Assembly (NCBI RefSeq): GCF_030817195.1
Contig: NZ_JAUSYZ010000001.1
Location: 3,844,001 to 3,908,000 of the forward strand
Origin: Arthrobacter globiformis
GTDB lineage: Bacteria; Actinomycetota; Actinomycetes; Actinomycetales; Micrococcaceae
Direction of reading: 5' to 3'
Length of the DNA: 64,000 bases
Under the pieces are notes generated by a model that did no database searches, was not told where the DNA came from, and saw only the letters and a list, made by a program, of their open reading frames with translations. Positions 17,788 to 26,061 of the stretch are shown here, piece by piece. Within the stretch, counting starts at the first letter, position 1. Every line of letters begins with the position of its first letter. The position numbers were made by a program, and so were the translations under genes.

Positions 17788-19077
17788 TCAGGCCTTGCCG
17801 ATAACGCGGTAAACGACGCCGTCCCACTGGTCGGCGGAGCTCACCCGGCGGCCGTCAATAAATGCCTTGATGCCAGGGAGGTCAGCTGGGGACAGCGTGC
17901 GGTATTCGGCGTGGTCGGCCTGCACGATGGCCGCGTCGACGGGTTCGCCAACGTGGTACGCGGTGAAGCCGAGCTTCTCGAGTTCGGCGTCCGTGTAAAG
18001 CGGATCGTGGACCGTCACGACGGCGCCGCGCTTCTCGAGGCTGGCAACGGCGTCGAAAACGCCGGAGAAGGCAGTCTCCTTCACACCGCCGCGGTAGGCG
18101 GCGCCCAGCACCACCACACGGGCATCGGTGAGGTCGCCGTATGCCCCTTCAAGGAGGCCAACAGTGTAGTCCGGCATGTCTGCGTTGGCGGCACGGGCGG
18201 CCCGGACCACCGTCGCCTCGGGGTCGTTCCAGAGGTACAGGCGCGGATAGACCGGGATGCAATGGCCGCCGACGGCGATGCCCGGCTGGTGGATGTGGCT
18301 GTACGGCTGCGAGTTGGAGGCCTCGATGACCTGGTAGATGTCAATGCCCGCGGTTCCGGCGAACCGGGCGAACTGGTTGGCCAGCCCGATATTCACGTCG
18401 CGGTACGTGGTCTCGGCAAGCTTGGCCAGCTCGGACGCTTCCGCGGATCCCAGATCCCACACACCATTCGGCCGGCGAAGATCAGCACGCTCATCGAAGT
18501 CCAGCACGGCTTCGTAGAACTCAACGGCCTTGGCTGCGCCCGCCTCGGACAGACCGCCTACCAGCTTGGGGTACTTGCGCAGGTCCTCGAACACCCGTCC
18601 GGTCAGCACGCGTTCCGGGGAGAAGACGAGGTGGAAATCCTGGCCTTCAACCAGCCCGGAGCCAGCCTCCAGTGCGGGCTTCCAGCGCGTACGCGTGGTT
18701 CCCACGGGCAGGGTTGTCTCATAGGACACCAGGGTGCCCGGGGTCAGGTGCTTGGCCAGCTCAGCGGTTGCGCCGTCCATCCAGCCGAAATCAGGCTTGG
18801 CGTCGGCGTCCACGAACAGCGGGACAACCAGCACGACGGCGTCGGCGCCGGGGACAGCCTCGGCATAGTCCGTGGTGGCGCGCAGTTTGCCCGCCGGCAC
18901 CAGTTCGGAAAGTTTCTCCTGCAGGTGGGCCTCGCCCGGAAACGGCTCGGTCCCCGCGTTGATCAGCTCCACGACCTGCTGGTTGACGTCGACGCCGACG
19001 ACGTCATGGCCCTTGGAAGCAAACTGGACGGCCAGCGGCAGCCCGATCTTTCCCAACGCAATTACAGCAATCTTCAC
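17788..19077 (-). CDS. Nucleotide-sugar 6-dehydrogenase, WbpA/WecC family
   Basis: 429 residues. The NAD site is VIALGKIGLPLAVQFASKG, where the first glycine of the usual GxGxxG is alanine. The catalytic cysteine is C273 in VGGHCIPVYP, and the C-terminal domain starts VVVLGAAYRGGVKETAFS. The family oxidises C6 of a UDP-hexosamine to the uronic acid in two NAD-dependent steps. Here UDP-GlcNAc to UDP-GlcNAcA is the likely reaction because it feeds the WbpB/E/D-like set; UDP-ManNAc is the alternative substrate. It is the first gene of that minus-strand set, 67 bp before the acetyltransferase. Confidence 0.9.
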   Translation of the reverse strand: MKIAVIALGKIGLPLAVQFASKGHDVVGVDVNQQVVELINAGTEPFPGEAHLQEKLSELVPAGKLRATTDYAEAVPGADAVVLVVPLFVDADAKPDFGWMDGATAELAKHLTPGTLVSYETTLPVGTTRTRWKPALEAGSGLVEGQDFHLVFSPERVLTGRVFEDLRKYPKLVGGLSEAGAAKAVEFYEAVLDFDERADLRRPNGVWDLGSAEASELAKLAETTYRDVNIGLANQFARFAGTAGIDIYQVIEASNSQPYSHIHQPGIAVGGHCIPVYPRLYLWNDPEATVVRAARAANADMPDYTVGLLEGAYGDLTDARVVVLGAAYRGGVKETAFSGVFDAVASLEKRGAVVTVHDPLYTDAELEKLGFTAYHVGEPVDAAIVQADHAEYRTLSPADLPGIKAFIDGRRVSSADQWDGVVYRVIGKA

Positions 19078-19315
19078 GAGTCAGAAGCCTTTTCTCTCAG
19101 GACTGGCAGGCGGCAGCCACGCTGCCACACCCGGTTTTGCTTAACACTATCCGCTGACCGGACCTTACGCCGATTCCGCGACCTCGTCGGCGTAGCCGGA
19201 CTCTGCAGCCCGCAGAAGCGCGCGGGGTTTTCCACATGGACAAATTCACGCGTCCATTCCGGCCGCGCCGACACTAGCGTGGTGCCCAGGTTTTCCCGAG
19301 GAACGGAGGTCGCCG

Positions 19316-21082
19316 GTGCATCTGCAATGCACTCTCGTCCGCGCCCCCGGGGCCGTTTCCACCGGGTCCGGCTCCCCGGCCGGGCCGGTCGAGCTGACGG
19401 TTGCGGCCCCGGACGGCTGCCCGGGCACGGACATGGAGGCGGAGCTGTCGCGCCGCTTCCAGACGCGCGGACTGACTGTGGCCAGCCTGCCGCTCAAAGG
19501 GCTGACCCTCGGCACGGCGCCCCTGGTCAACGGGGCTGTCCTGGTGGACGGCCGCGCCGACGGCCCTGGTTCCGAGCCGGGAACTGCCGGCGAACTGCCC
19601 GCTGCCGTGCTCCTCGCGGTGGACAGTGGCCCCGCAGCAGGTTCTGTTCTTCCCCTGCGCCGGGGAAGCTACAGGATCGGCCGGACCAACGCTGAGCTGA
19701 CCGTTCCGGATGCCGATCTTTCCCGCGAGCACGCCAGAATTGAGGTTTCGGATACAGCCCTGACCCTCGTGGACCTTGGCAGCATCAACGGAACCGAAGT
19801 CGACGGCAAACGGGTATCAAAAACGGCCGTCGCGATCGGTTCCCGCATCCGCTGCGGCAATTCCTCCATGTCTGTTGTGCTGGCTGCGCCGTCGGACGCA
19901 CGGGACGCTGACCTAGGGTTTGCCGGCAGCCCCGTGGCGGAGCCGCTGACCGTGTCGCGCCCGGTCGCGCCGGCGGGCCGGTCAGTGCTGGTTCTCGGGG
20001 CCGTTCTCCCCGTGATCATGGGCGTGGGGCTGGCGCTGGTGACGGGGTCGTGGATGTTTCTGGCCTTCACGGCGGTATCGGCAGTGACTCTCCTTGTCCC
20101 CCTGGTCTCGGGCGCACGGCAGCGCCGTGAACTCAGATCGGCAGTCGCAGCGGCAGCTGCGCAGGATCTGCAACGACGACGGCGGTCCGCACCGTCGGCT
20201 GCCGCCCTTGCGCTGGGCGCTGGGGTTCCCGGACCGAGCCCCGCCGCTCCCGTCCGGGAGACCGGATGGGAGCCATCGAAGTACACCCAAGATCCGGCGC
20301 CGATGCCTCCGCCCGGCGTCTGGCTCAGACTCGGCCTGGCCGATCAACCGGCCAACATACGCCTGGAGCCGGACCAGCCCGGCTTCAAACCCCCTCGGCT
20401 CGGGGCGGTGCCGCTCCTCCTCGACCCGGGCCTTGCGGTCGTTTCGGTCCGGGGGCCGGAATCAGAGGTTCACGGCCTGGCCCACTCGATCCTGATGCAG
20501 CTCACCGGGTATCCGCTGGCCAGGGGTACCCGGATCGCGATTCACGGACCGGCTTCCGTCCTTCCGCTCGCAGCACGGTTTCTGCCAGGGGTCTCCCTCC
20601 ATTCAAGGATGGCGGACACCATGGCGGCCCTGACGGACACGTCCGGCGGGAACGGCGTGCCCCGCATCCTGCTGCTGTTTGGCGGCACGGCAGACGGCAC
20701 CCCCGAAGCCGGCATCATCCCGACCGCCCGGGGGCTGGGCTGGCGGGTGGTGCACCTCCCGGGCCGGGGACAGCAGCCAGCGGAAACCGATATTGAGCTC
20801 GGCGGGCGCGGGGCAGTATTTCGGGCGCGCGGTTCATGTCACCGCTTCGTCGCAGACCTCGTGCCGTCCGGCGTTTTCGACCGCTACTGCCGGATGCACG
20901 GGCAGTCGCTCCCTGACGTATCGGCCGGCGGGCAATCCGTGCCGACACGCTCCCGACTGGGCGATCTCCTTGACCTGTCGGCAGCTGCGACGGCTAAGCG
21001 CTGGGCGGCGGGCAGGCTGAAGCCAGGCCTCACCATCCCCCCTGGGCCGCACAGCCCGGGGGGTGCGCGTCCTGGACCTTGA
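19316..21082 (+). CDS. FHA-FtsK/SpoIIIE (EssC/EccC-like) ATPase, N-terminal part, frameshifted
   Basis: 588 residues before the frame breaks. GTG start with GGAGG seven bases upstream. Residues 114-172 are a forkhead-associated domain (YRIGRT, SREHARIEV, DLGSINGTEVDG), which binds phosphothreonine. Two membrane spans follow near 222-266 and then a linker domain. This is the layout of Bacillus YukB / staphylococcal EssC, the motor of type VII secretion. The last ~15 residues are out of frame: dropping one C from the run of six at 21037-21042 restores IPLGRTARGVRVLDL and joins the ATPase half at 21063-23486. Whole gene minus one base would encode 1389 residues. Confidence 0.85.
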   Translation: MHLQCTLVRAPGAVSTGSGSPAGPVELTVAAPDGCPGTDMEAELSRRFQTRGLTVASLPLKGLTLGTAPLVNGAVLVDGRADGPGSEPGTAGELPAAVLLAVDSGPAAGSVLPLRRGSYRIGRTNAELTVPDADLSREHARIEVSDTALTLVDLGSINGTEVDGKRVSKTAVAIGSRIRCGNSSMSVVLAAPSDARDADLGFAGSPVAEPLTVSRPVAPAGRSVLVLGAVLPVIMGVGLALVTGSWMFLAFTAVSAVTLLVPLVSGARQRRELRSAVAAAAAQDLQRRRRSAPSAAALALGAGVPGPSPAAPVRETGWEPSKYTQDPAPMPPPGVWLRLGLADQPANIRLEPDQPGFKPPRLGAVPLLLDPGLAVVSVRGPESEVHGLAHSILMQLTGYPLARGTRIAIHGPASVLPLAARFLPGVSLHSRMADTMAALTDTSGGNGVPRILLLFGGTADGTPEAGIIPTARGLGWRVVHLPGRGQQPAETDIELGGRGAVFRARGSCHRFVADLVPSGVFDRYCRMHGQSLPDVSAGGQSVPTRSRLGDLLDLSAAATAKRWAAGRLKPGLTIPPGPHSPGGARPGP

Positions 21083-23486
21083 AGCAGATGGCCCGCACGT
21101 CCTCGTTGCGGGCACCACAGGTTCCGGGAAGTCGGAGCTGCTTCGCACCATTACCGCCGGGCTCGCTCTGTGCTATCCGCCGGACCGCGTTAATGTCCTC
21201 TTCTTCGATTTCAAGGGCGGGACGGGGCTCAGCCCGCTGACTGGCATCCCGCACTGCGTCGGCATGCTGACGGACCTTGCCAGCAGTCAGCTGGAGCGCA
21301 CGATCGTGTCACTGCGGGCAGAAGTCCGCAGGCGTGAGCAGCTGCTGGCCGCCGCCGATGCCCCGGACCTGGCCGCCTATCGCCTGTCCCCGGCCGGCGG
21401 ACCGCCGCTCCCCCAGCTGATCCTCATCATTGATGAGTTCCGGATGCTCGTCGAGGACGCTCCTGAGACCCTGGCCGAGCTGATGAGGGTTGCCGCCATT
21501 GGCCGGTCGCTGGGCATCCACCTGATCATGGCGACACAGCGCCCGCAGGGAGCTCTCACGGCGGACATCCGCGCGAACGTCACAACGAGCATCGCCCTGC
21601 GTGTGCAGTCCGCGCACGAATCAGCCGATGTGATCGGCACGAATGCGGCCTCGGCGATACCCGTCAACCGGCCCGGCCGCGCCTACCTGGCCAGGGGTGC
21701 CGAGGCTGCCGAGGAGTTCCAGTCGGCGTCGGTTGCCGGCACCGAGGACGATTCTGCGTCCTGCCGCGTCCGGGTGCTGGAGACCGCCGTTGCGCTCGCA
21801 ATGCCGCCTTCCGTCAACGGCGTCAGCCCTCCGCCGGCAACCCCGTTGGACGGAGCCCGGCCGGTCGTGGAGCTGGCCGCCTCTCTGTGGGCCGGGATGG
21901 ATGGTTCCGCGGCGCGCCGTCCGGTGGCTCCGCCGTTGCCGGACGTGCTGGCGAGTCCGGATGACGTGGCCGCGCTCACCGCGGAAGGCCCCGGAACGGC
22001 TGGCGACTGGGCTGTAGGGCTGGGCTTGCTGGACCTGCCCGAGGAGCAGCGGCTTGCCGCTCTCACCTGGCGGCCCGGAGCCGATGGTCATCTGGCCCTG
22101 ATCGGCGCGGGATCCCGGGATGCCGCCCACGCCATGTCAACAGCAATGGGACAGCTCCTATCCCATCCCACGGAATGCCACTTCTACGTCCTCGATGCGG
22201 ACGGGTCCTTGACTGGCCTGGCGGGCGCGCAACGCACCGGATCCTTTGTGAACCTCCACGACCTCCGCCGCGGCGTGCGTGTCCTGGAACGCCTGGCGGC
22301 CGAAATGTCCCAGCGGCTCAGCCGGCTCCCGGCGGCCTCCGGCGCGCCACTGGTGCTGGCCATTTCAGGCTGGGGTTCCTGGCTGTCGGCCCTCCGCTCC
22401 GGCCCCCTGACCCGCGCCGAAGACCATGTCCAGGACATCGTCCGGGACGGCCGCCCCGCCGGAATCACGGTCGTGATCTCCGGCGACCGCGAACTCGTGA
22501 CGTCGCGGTTCTTTCCATCCATACCCAACCGCATCTACTGCCCGCGGGGCGCCAGCGCCGAGAGCAGGCTGGCATGGCCCAAAATGCCAGACCTTCCGCC
22601 GATTCCGGGGCGCGCCGTCGCGTCCGGTGCCTTGTCCGCCGGGCGGCAGGCGGTCTGCCAGCTCTATGGCCCTGGAGCCGGGCGCGGTCCGGGACGGGCA
22701 ATGGCCTCCGTCGAAGCGCTGGAGGGGCCGGTGCAGGTCAGGCCCTTCCGCGTGGATCCCCTTCCGGTGCAGCTCTCTGTTGCAGACGTACTGTCCCGCG
22801 TGCCCGGAACCGAACCGGAATCAGGCAGCCGGGCCTCAGACGCCCCTACCTCAGGCACCCCTGGTTTACACGCACCTGTGAACGGAGCAGATCCCGAAGC
22901 GCCCCACCCGATGCGTACAGCCGCCCGGAAGCTGATCGTCGGCCTGGGCGGGGACGAACCGGCCCCTGCCGCCGTGCGCCTGCCACGAGGAACCGTCCTT
23001 GCCGTGCTGGGCAGCGCGGGTTCGGGCAAGTCATCGTTCCTGGCTTCCCTGCCTGCGCTCAACCCGTCGGTCTCCGGGTGGCTGCACCCCGGCCCGGAGC
23101 CCAGTCCGGCCGACTTTTGGACAGAGGTCCACCGCGATGCCGCGGCGGGACGCCTGCCGGGGGACGCCTTGCTCCTTGTCGACGATGCCGACATGCTGCC
23201 CGCCACCTGCCACCAGCAGCTCGTGGAGCTGAATTCCCGCGGCTGGGCGGTAATTTTTTCAGCCGCGTTCAGCCAGTCGTTATTGCAGCGTGTCCCGCTC
23301 GCGCTGGCCGCCCGCAGTGGCGGCAGGGGCATCCTTATTGCGCCCCGCAGTCCGCTTGACGGCGACATCTTTGGACTGCGGATTGAGCTGGATTCCCATC
23401 CCCCGCCAGGACGCGCCCTGCTCGTGGCAGACGGCACGGCAATCCCCGTCCAGCTGGCGGTGTCCGAAGATGTCAGGAGGCTCTAG
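21063..23486 (+). CDS. FHA-FtsK/SpoIIIE (EssC/EccC-like) ATPase, C-terminal part, frameshifted
   Basis: 807 residues from a GTG that is probably internal to the original gene; no good ribosome binding site precedes it. The first ATPase domain is intact: ADGPHVLVAGTTGSGKSELL (Walker A), LILIIDEFRML (Walker B) and IMATQRPQG. The second domain lacks a Walker A (HLALIGAGSRDAAHAM) and the third has one again (VLGSAGSGKSSF) with LLLVDDADML. Three P-loop domains with a weak middle one match EssC/EccC, membrane motors that move WXG100-type proteins. No WXG100 or other type VII gene is in the window. The TAG stop shares a CTAG with the convergent gene. Confidence 0.85.
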   Translation: MRVLDLEADGPHVLVAGTTGSGKSELLRTITAGLALCYPPDRVNVLFFDFKGGTGLSPLTGIPHCVGMLTDLASSQLERTIVSLRAEVRRREQLLAAADAPDLAAYRLSPAGGPPLPQLILIIDEFRMLVEDAPETLAELMRVAAIGRSLGIHLIMATQRPQGALTADIRANVTTSIALRVQSAHESADVIGTNAASAIPVNRPGRAYLARGAEAAEEFQSASVAGTEDDSASCRVRVLETAVALAMPPSVNGVSPPPATPLDGARPVVELAASLWAGMDGSAARRPVAPPLPDVLASPDDVAALTAEGPGTAGDWAVGLGLLDLPEEQRLAALTWRPGADGHLALIGAGSRDAAHAMSTAMGQLLSHPTECHFYVLDADGSLTGLAGAQRTGSFVNLHDLRRGVRVLERLAAEMSQRLSRLPAASGAPLVLAISGWGSWLSALRSGPLTRAEDHVQDIVRDGRPAGITVVISGDRELVTSRFFPSIPNRIYCPRGASAESRLAWPKMPDLPPIPGRAVASGALSAGRQAVCQLYGPGAGRGPGRAMASVEALEGPVQVRPFRVDPLPVQLSVADVLSRVPGTEPESGSRASDAPTSGTPGLHAPVNGADPEAPHPMRTAARKLIVGLGGDEPAPAAVRLPRGTVLAVLGSAGSGKSSFLASLPALNPSVSGWLHPGPEPSPADFWTEVHRDAAAGRLPGDALLLVDDADMLPATCHQQLVELNSRGWAVIFSAAFSQSLLQRVPLALAARSGGRGILIAPRSPLDGDIFGLRIELDSHPPPGRALLVADGTAIPVQLAVSEDVRRL

Positions 23487-23980
23487 AGTGCCGGCGGATC
23501 GGAAGCGGCGCGGGAGGCGAAGCGAATCACGCGCTTGTCGAACAGCAGGATGATCGCTGTGGCGGCCGGGATCAGCATCGCGGCGCCGGCCACGGGGAGT
23601 CCGCCAGTGAGCGTGGGGAAGCCAATAGTCAGCACGAACAGCTGGGCCACCAGCGCACCGGCCCGCGGCCAGCGGAAGCCCCGGAACAGGAACACGGCAA
23701 CGGCAAACAGCCACGATGCAAAGGCCAGCAGCAGGCCTAGCGTGAAAACGGCACCCCAAAAGGACATCACCGGCGCCCCACTGGCCAGCTGGAATCCGTA
23801 CCAGGCTGCCGCGGCCAGCAGGGCCGTGGCCTCGGCGGCCACAATCCCGGAGATCACGGCGACGGCGCGGGGACGGACGCGGCTCGAAGGCCTTGGTTTG
23901 GCTGGGCCCCGGTCCTCCGGCATTCCACTGTCTCCGGCGTCAGCGGCCGGGCCGGACGGGTCCTTTGGGGGTCTTGACAC
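23483..23980 (-). CDS. Small four-span membrane protein, unknown function
   Basis: 165 residues. About 35 polar, proline-rich residues are followed by four hydrophobic segments (AVISGIVAAEATALLAAAAW, FWGAVFTLGLLLAFASWLF, AGALVAQLFVLTIGFPTL, VAGAAMLIPAATAIILLF). I do not recognise a named family. Start is GTG at 23980; a stop in frame just upstream leaves no earlier choice, and there is no ribosome binding site, but TAGTGT lies six bases upstream, as in leaderless mRNAs. It is convergent with the FtsK-like gene and ends in the same CTAG palindrome. Confidence 0.75.
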   Translation of the reverse strand: MSRPPKDPSGPAADAGDSGMPEDRGPAKPRPSSRVRPRAVAVISGIVAAEATALLAAAAWYGFQLASGAPVMSFWGAVFTLGLLLAFASWLFAVAVFLFRGFRWPRAGALVAQLFVLTIGFPTLTGGLPVAGAAMLIPAATAIILLFDKRVIRFASRAASDPPAL

Positions 23981-23986
23981 ACTGGC

Positions 23987-23992
23987 ACACTA
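23987..23992 (-). promoter_or_regulatory. Candidate -10 element (TAGTGT), leaderless start
   Basis: On the minus strand TAGTGT is followed by six bases and the only possible start codon of the small membrane protein (GTG 23980). No Shine-Dalgarno sequence is present. Confidence 0.4.
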
Positions 23993-24123
23993 CCCGAGAT
24001 AGTCGACACACGGCGGGGCAGCCCGCCGATGTGATGCATCGCTCACGTTTCCTGGGGATTTCGTGGTCCACTACCCCTTGTTTACACAGCGTTAACATGA
24101 AACGCTTGATCCAGATGACCAAG

Positions 24124-24141
24124 GGGGCCCTGCAGGGCCCC
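24124..24141. other. 18-bp perfect palindrome upstream of whiB1
   Basis: GGGGCCCTGCAGGGCCCC is self-complementary and is followed by TTTCC. It lies in the ~230-bp gap upstream of whiB1. As RNA it could form a terminator-like stem, but the loop would be very tight; as DNA it could be a protein site. Confidence 0.5.
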
Positions 24142-24158
24142 TTTCCTATGTAAGCCCT

Positions 24159-24174
24159 AGTGAATATTTTCACA
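24159..24174. promoter_or_regulatory. CRP/Cmr-type operator upstream of whiB1
   Basis: AGTGA-N6-TCACA, with a perfect GTGA-N6-TCAC core, differs at one base from the CRP consensus TGTGA-N6-TCACA. It is 40 bp before the whiB1 start. In M. tuberculosis whiB1 is controlled by the CRP homologue Rv3676 through sites of this type, so conserved control is plausible. Confidence 0.6.
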
Positions 24175-24213
24175 AAGGGTATTGACTTCCCAGGAATGGA
24201 GTGACTGATCAGC

Positions 24214-24462
24214 ATGGATTGGCGTAACCGCGCGGCCTGCCTCGACAAGGACCCGGAGCTGTTTTTCCCCGTGGGCAACACCGGCCCCGCGCTTTTGCAG
24301 ATTGAAGAAGCCAAGAGTGTCTGCCGCCGGTGCCCGGTCGTTGACACCTGCCTGCAGTGGGCGCTGGAGTCCGGACAGGATGCCGGCGTGTGGGGCGGCA
24401 TGAGCGAGGACGAGCGCCGTGCACTGAAGCGCCGGGCCGCCAGGGCCCGCCGCGCTTCCTGA
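24214..24462 (+). CDS. whiB1: WhiB1-type iron-sulfur transcription regulator
   Basis: 82 residues. The four cluster ligands are C9, C37, C40 and C46, the same positions as in M. tuberculosis WhiB1, followed by GVWGGMSEDERRALKRR, the signature turn and basic DNA-binding tail. WhiB1 is an essential [4Fe-4S] protein that senses nitric oxide and binds the housekeeping sigma factor. It is single-gene, with a CRP-type palindrome 40 bp upstream and a strong terminator after it. Its convergent neighbour is pdtaS, as in mycobacteria (Rv3219/Rv3220c). Confidence 0.96.
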   Translation: MDWRNRAACLDKDPELFFPVGNTGPALLQIEEAKSVCRRCPVVDTCLQWALESGQDAGVWGGMSEDERRALKRRAARARRAS

Positions 24463-24494
24463 CGCGGCCCCCCAGCAGTAAACGCATCAAAACA

Positions 24495-24537
24495 AAAGGC
24501 GACGGCCCCGGACCCAAGGTCCGCGGCCGTCGCCTTT
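24495..24537. terminator. Bidirectional terminator between whiB1 and pdtaS
   Basis: AAAGGCGACGGCC (24495-24507) pairs with GGCCGTCGCCTTT (24525-24537). A T-rich stretch follows on the plus strand and a run equal to TTTTGTTTT follows on the minus strand, so it can end both convergent genes. Confidence 0.85.
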
Positions 24538-24556
24538 GTTATTAGTCGCCTTGTTA

Positions 24557-26026
24557 TTAACGGTTTGCCAGGCTCAGCACAATCTGCACCGCAGTGCCGC
24601 CGCCCTCGCGGGGCTGCCACTGTATGGTGCCGCCGAGTTCGCTCGTGACCAGCGTCCGGACAATCTGAAGCCCGAGGCCCTCCACATGCGGTGTCTCCGG
24701 CAGGCCGACGCCGTCGTCCGCGACGGTGACGGTGAGCAGTTCCTCGTCGTCCTCGCCGGCCGACCGGTCGGCGAGCAGCCACACTGTGCCCGTGCGTCCC
24801 TCCAGCCCGTGCTCAACAGCGTTGGTGACGAGCTCGTTGATCACCAGTGCCAGCGGCGTCGCGAAGTCGCTGGGAAGCTCACCGAACAACCCCGACCGCT
24901 GCGTCCGCACCTGCTGGGACGGTGACGCCACTTCTGCGGAAAGACGGAACTGGCGTCCGATGAGTTCATCAAAGTCAACGCTCTGGGTCAGCCCCTGCGA
25001 GAGCGTCTCGTGCACGAGGGCAATCGTTGCCACCCGGCGCATGGCCTGCTCCAGCCCCTGCTTTGCCTCGTCGCTGACCATTCGGCGGGACTGCATGCGC
25101 AGCAGCGCGGCAACAGTCTGCAGATTGTTCTTGACCCGGTGGTGGATTTCACGGATGGTGGCATCCTTCGTGACCAGCTCCATCTCGCGGCGTCGCAGTT
25201 CGGACACGTCGCGGCAGAGGACCAGCGCACCGAAGCGCTGCTGCTCGTCGCGGAGCGGGATGGCGCGCAGCGACAGGCTTACGCCGCGGGATTCAATCTC
25301 GCTGCGCCACGGCATCCGCCCGGTGACAACCAGCGGCAGCGTCTCGTCCACCATGCGGCGGTCCTTCAGCAGGCCCGCCGTGACCTCGGCCAGCGAGCGC
25401 CCCTCCAGTGATTCGCCGTCGCCGAGGCGCCGGAATGCCGAGACCCCGTTCGGGCTGGCGTACTGCACGATCCCCTCGGCGTCGAGGCGGATCAGGCCGT
25501 CGCCAACGCGGGGGGCGCCGCGGCGGGATCCCGTCGGCGAGGCGAAGTCCGGCCAGAGCCCCAGTGTGCCCATGCGCAACAGGTCATAGGCACACTGGCG
25601 GTAGGTCAGCTCCAGCCTGGACGGCATCCGCGAGCTGGACAGGTCCATGTGGGATGTGACCACCGCCAGGGTCCGGCCGTTCCTGACCATCGGTACGGCT
25701 TCAACCCGCAGTGCCATGTCGCTGCTCCAGTTCGTCTCACTGGAACGCTCGATGGTGCGGCTCTCCCACGCCTTGTCCACCAGCGGCCGCAGGTCCGACC
25801 GGATGCCCTCCCCGACGAAGTCGGCGTGGAACACCGTATGTGTCGTGGAGGGCCTGACGTGTGCCAAGGCGACGTAGCCGTACTCCGGATGGGGAAACCA
25901 CAGGGCCAGGTCGGCAAACGCGAGGTCGGCCACCATCTGCCAGTCGCCCACCAGAAGGTGCAGCCACTCGGCATCCCCCGGCCCGAAATCAGCGTGCTCC
26001 CTGATGGGGTCCGTAAAGATTGCCAC
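24557..26026 (-). CDS. pdtaS: Sensor histidine kinase PdtaS
   Basis: 489 residues. An N-terminal GAF-like domain (about 1-150) is followed by a PAS domain (about 175-280) and a HisKA_2/HATPase core: EIHHRVKNNLQT with the phospho-accepting His at 296, N-box ELVTNAVEH near 398-406 and DDGVGL near 438-443. No membrane span, so it is cytosolic. PdtaS phosphorylates the ANTAR-type antitermination regulator PdtaR; no pdtaR is in the window, as in mycobacteria where it is unlinked. It sits convergent to whiB1 as in M. tuberculosis. Confidence 0.93.
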   Translation of the reverse strand: MAIFTDPIREHADFGPGDAEWLHLLVGDWQMVADLAFADLALWFPHPEYGYVALAHVRPSTTHTVFHADFVGEGIRSDLRPLVDKAWESRTIERSSETNWSSDMALRVEAVPMVRNGRTLAVVTSHMDLSSSRMPSRLELTYRQCAYDLLRMGTLGLWPDFASPTGSRRGAPRVGDGLIRLDAEGIVQYASPNGVSAFRRLGDGESLEGRSLAEVTAGLLKDRRMVDETLPLVVTGRMPWRSEIESRGVSLSLRAIPLRDEQQRFGALVLCRDVSELRRREMELVTKDATIREIHHRVKNNLQTVAALLRMQSRRMVSDEAKQGLEQAMRRVATIALVHETLSQGLTQSVDFDELIGRQFRLSAEVASPSQQVRTQRSGLFGELPSDFATPLALVINELVTNAVEHGLEGRTGTVWLLADRSAGEDDEELLTVTVADDGVGLPETPHVEGLGLQIVRTLVTSELGGTIQWQPREGGGTAVQIVLSLANR

Positions 26027-26061
26027 TGCACCTCCAGTTTTTCGACGGCGGAACCGGTGTC

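Noticed and set aside
19228..19236. TTTTCCACA, DnaA-box like
   Set aside because: Isolated and in a short promoter gap; not an origin.
21037..21070. Programmed ribosomal frameshift as explanation for the split FtsK-like gene
   Set aside because: No downstream stem or upstream Shine-Dalgarno-like stimulator was evident, and two other genes in the window have the same kind of one-base surplus, which points to indels.
24030..24047. Second CRP-like site TGTGA-N8-TCACG before whiB1
   Set aside because: Spacing of eight instead of six bases and a mismatch in the right half make it a poor CRP site.
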